A stretch of 64,000 nt of DNA from Symbiodinium natans (taxonomy: Eukaryota > Sar > Dinophyceae > Suessiales > Symbiodiniaceae): assembly GCA_905221605.1 (NCBI GenBank), contig CAJNDS010000374.1:90902-154901 (forward strand), given 5' to 3'. The notes below the pieces were generated by a model. That model was not told the origin of the DNA and did no database searches. It saw only the letters and a program-made list of their open reading frames with translations. Position numbers and translations under genes: made by a program. Shown here piece by piece: positions 61,607 to 64,000 of the stretch (its first letter is position 1; the number at the start of each line of letters is the position of its first letter).

Positions 61607-62926
61607 ATGATCCCGGACACGTCCATCACAACGATCCTGGAGTACATGTACTGGCACTACGAAATCAACATCGGCTTGAAAAGACACGAGTTTGAGTCCC
61701 ACTTCAGTGACGCCCAGCTAACCCGCATGAGAGAGCAACTTGCCAGGCTTCGGCACCAACATCCACAACCTCTACAACTTCTACGGTGGAGTCCAGCTAG
61801 AGCACTGACAGTTCCGGCTTCTACCACAGTGGCCTGGCTTCCTCAACATGTACCACCAGCCGGACCATACGGGCCCTTCGTGCAGATCAACAGCGAAGAC
61901 CACATTCAAATCACAGGACTGGTCCTCCCGCTCCATGAAATCAACGCGTTGAGATGGACGTGCAAAGCATTTGAAGGTCAATGCCACAAACTATACAATG
62001 CAGGACCCGACCTTCGATACATGCACCATTGCCTACGGTGCACCCCAGAACCACAATGGACAATCCATGAGGATGAGCACAGAATCCAGCTGGACATGGC
62101 ACACCTTGCTCGATGCATGCTCCGCTTCCGTCGACCGGACCAACCATATCCTCACATAGGCGAATCGGCCGAGCATCTGTTCCACGTGGACCCGCAAGTT
62201 TTGGACGACATCATTCAGACTCAACTCAACTACTTCTACCTGTTCGCATTCCATTTAGCGATTGACCGACAACAGGAACGTGCGATGCTCCACACGTACA
62301 CGGACCCCGGCGACATCGAACCTCCGATGTACCACGAATCTCATGTTGAGTTTCCTGACACATACCCGCAATGGACGGATGGCACAGACATATCCGAGAT
62401 ATACGGCGTGCTCCTTACGACCCTCCCTCTACAACCGTGGAAGATCATCAGTGCCGCTCATCGATTTCTACATCATCGACATCTCCAGCACTTCATCAAG
62501 TACACCACCATCACCAACCAGATTTGGACGTGGCAAGTACATCAAGAAGTCGATTTCAACATCAGAATGTCACCCAGCGAAGTGTACATCCTCCTCAAGA
62601 ACATTGCGTCGTACTGCCAACAGAGCTACAACTTCACCAACTCAGATGACCACAGGGACATAGTGGAACAACAAGCCCAATGTGATCGCACCTTCGCCAC
62701 GACCTTGATGATCAACTACTACAAGGATGCGGTGGCCATCCTGATGCGACCCAAACCCATTGCTACAGCCACGATACATTGGATGCGGCAGCGCAACCAA
62801 ACTATCCAGAACATCATGCACCACGCGCTCAACGACAACAGGGAATACCTGCTCAACTACCACTACATGCGGCTGACGGACTTCGGACACAGTGGAGCAC
62901 CAGTCACAACCCATCCCGATCATTAA
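61607..62926 (+). CDS. Unrecognised 439-residue cluster protein (family member 3)
   Basis: Begins MIPDTSITTILEYMYWHYEI. It contains FVQINSEDHIQITGLVLPLH, HRFLHHRHLQHFIKYTTITN and MSPSEVYILLKNIASYCQQS. Size, aromatic/His-rich style and the S-x-E-V-x-x-L-L-K segment place it with the two upstream ORFs. It is the third consecutive gene of this type, which suggests tandem duplication followed by deep divergence. Confidence 0.72.
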   Translation: MIPDTSITTILEYMYWHYEINIGLKRHEFESHFSDAQLTRMREQLARLRHQHPQPLQLLRWSPARALTVPASTTVAWLPQHVPPAGPYGPFVQINSEDHIQITGLVLPLHEINALRWTCKAFEGQCHKLYNAGPDLRYMHHCLRCTPEPQWTIHEDEHRIQLDMAHLARCMLRFRRPDQPYPHIGESAEHLFHVDPQVLDDIIQTQLNYFYLFAFHLAIDRQQERAMLHTYTDPGDIEPPMYHESHVEFPDTYPQWTDGTDISEIYGVLLTTLPLQPWKIISAAHRFLHHRHLQHFIKYTTITNQIWTWQVHQEVDFNIRMSPSEVYILLKNIASYCQQSYNFTNSDDHRDIVEQQAQCDRTFATTLMINYYKDAVAILMRPKPIATATIHWMRQRNQTIQNIMHHALNDNREYLLNYHYMRLTDFGHSGAPVTTHPDH

Positions 62927-63113
62927 GACAATGACCGCGACCTCCGACCTCAGACCCACTGCTGACCACACAGCTAAAAGAAACGTCGGAGAAGCTCATG
63001 CTGACTCTTGTGTTGTACAGTGTGCTTGATATGTTTCCCTTCCCCTGCCCCCACCACTGCTTTCCCATCTGAAGTAGACAGCCCAGTGACCACGCAGACC
63101 TCATCACAGCGCA

Positions 63114-63668
63114 ATGGCGTCCAATGAAGTGATGGCGGCATGGCTCATCATGGCCGCATCGGACCCCAACGACATCACCACATGCTACCTCCGGCTACCG
63201 GACCATGACAAAGCTCTAGCCGCACAACACATCACCAACGCCATCATGTGCAACGACGTTCAAAGGCTCCAACACGGCCACAGACCCCTCGGAGAGCCTG
63301 AAGAGCAACGTGATCCCCCTGCGTCCAAGAAGGTCAAAACAGAAGGCAATCCAGACTCCACACGCGCCACTACCCCAGGCTCGGCATCGGCATCCAACAC
63401 CCGCTTCCTCGACTACAAGGGTTTCGCTACTCTTTGCCATGGTGACAAACCCATCGACCTCGACCCGAAACCCAAGATGTCCACTCGCACTCACCCAAAC
63501 CTCAACAACGAAGTGGACCCCAACGTAGTGTTCGTCACCAAGAAGAGCACCATCTATCACCGCAAAGGATGCGGTAAGATAATTAATTCAGCCGAGCAAG
63601 ACGTCAAGTCCTACCAGAAGGCAGAGGTTGAGATGTTGTTCAAACCATGCTCGACGTGCAGACCGTAA
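63114..63668 (+). CDS. 184-residue protein with Ada-like Cys/His zinc motif
   Basis: A helical N-terminal half (EVMAAWLIMAASDPNDITTC; HDKALAAQHITNAIMCNDVQ), a charged linker with a KKVKTE nuclear-signal-like run, and a C-terminal motif VTKKSTIYHRKGCGKI followed by AEVEMLFKPCSTCRP. The pattern [YH]-H-x3-C ... A-x(6)-P-C-x2-C matches the small metal-binding module seen at the ends of nucleases and in the Ada Cys4 domain. Likely DNA-binding or a zinc-stabilised fold; partner unknown. Last clear ORF of the cluster. Confidence 0.72.
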   Translation: MASNEVMAAWLIMAASDPNDITTCYLRLPDHDKALAAQHITNAIMCNDVQRLQHGHRPLGEPEEQRDPPASKKVKTEGNPDSTRATTPGSASASNTRFLDYKGFATLCHGDKPIDLDPKPKMSTRTHPNLNNEVDPNVVFVTKKSTIYHRKGCGKIINSAEQDVKSYQKAEVEMLFKPCSTCRP

Positions 63669-64000
63669 TATCCTCAACCCCATCCCCATTGGCATCAGAC
63701 CTTATGGGCGCTGAGTAGGAACATGCGGCTTAGATGCACCACCGACGCGGACTTTAACGCATGCAGAGCATCTTTCAGTTTTGAGAGAGTGTGCAATTGC
63801 GCCAAAACGTGTGACAATCAGTGTTCGGCGCAGTTTCACACAGGGTTATTCCACGACCAGATGAACAATAGAACAAGCGTCAATGCTGAGCGTCAAGTGT
63901 CTGTGCAATGTCATCCTAGTGTGTCCGAACCATTTGTTGAGCGAAAGAGACTGGAGCCGTAAGTCGATGTAACATTCTCTTTGATCTGCTGCCTTGTGAT
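63669..64000. other. Right end: spacer with a doubtful 79-codon ORF
   Basis: An ORF from 63723 to 63962 reads CRASFSFERVCNCAKTCDNQ, Cys-rich but with mixed codon style. It may be chance. The window ends here, so the cluster may continue. Confidence 0.4.

Larger units (their letters stand above)
44146..63668 (+). mobile_element. Candidate giant multi-ORF retroelement with GIY-YIG/RT core
   Basis: Eleven or twelve plus-strand intronless ORFs follow one another with spacers of 60-344 bases. Composition changes sharply from the flanking DNA, with codons ending in C and a marked excess of C over G on the coding strand. One product is a GIY-YIG plus RT protein; others are SR-rich, coiled-coil or zinc-binding, and several may be paralogues. 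No ORF resembles known dinoflagellate housekeeping genes. Such colinear accessory ORFs around a Penelope-like RT recall the Terminon elements of rotifers, but that link is inference. Limits are provisional: left edge at the end of repeat copy B, right edge unknown. Confidence 0.6.

Overview
The window reads as nuclear DNA of a dinoflagellate, probably a symbiodiniacean or other suessialean relative; this is inferred from sequence style, not from a marker gene. The evidence is: a protein gene cut into about 36 tiny exons with GT, GC and other non-standard-looking donors; TTTAGGG-type interstitial telomeric repeats; a copia-like LTR element with a dinoflagellate-style gag; a DIRS-like reverse transcriptase relic; FNIP-like 22-residue repeats next to a WW domain; and very heavy simple-sequence DNA. 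No rRNA, tRNA or CRISPR array was found.

Layout. (1) 1-12.3 kb: no convincing gene; microsatellites, minisatellites, decayed telomere-like sequence and a small foldback element. (2) 12.3-16.1 kb: one PDZ-like coding segment, then low-information sequence. (3) 16.1-37.3 kb: a plus-strand myosin heavy-chain gene. Exons from an N-terminal segment through P-loop, switch I, switch II and loop 2 to the EPHFVR strand are visible in order. The converter, IQ motifs and tail are not found, and the gene stops at a long TG tract. One intron (18.7-29.5 kb) carries an AT-rich repeat field, a 3-kb 48-bp satellite, and a nearly intact 3.6-kb LTR retrotransposon (281-bp LTRs, CTAAG target duplication, half-tRNA primer site, gag but no pol) sitting in telomere-like repeats. 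(4) 37.4-44.1 kb: a roughly 1-kb sequence present twice, flanking a frameshifted DIRS-like RT/RNase H relic with paired direct repeats, an FNIP-repeat relic and a WW-domain ORF. (5) 44.2-63.7 kb: a colinear array of about a dozen intronless plus-strand ORFs with 60-340-base spacers and strong C-over-G strand bias. Its centre is an 864-residue protein joining an N-terminal GIY-YIG-type nuclease to a reverse transcriptase with RPI, D-x-x-GFF, RGSPMGHP and YVDD motifs. The other ORFs are SR-rich, coiled-coil, zinc-binding or unrecognised, and several look like diverged members of one family.

The fifth block is the main candidate for an undescribed system: a large multi-gene retroelement, or integrated element, built around a Penelope-like RT with its nuclease at the N terminus. 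Several of its genes are broken by frameshifts or a stop, so this copy may be decaying. Its left edge lies at or near the end of the second copy of the 1-kb repeat; its right end is not visible and may lie beyond the window.
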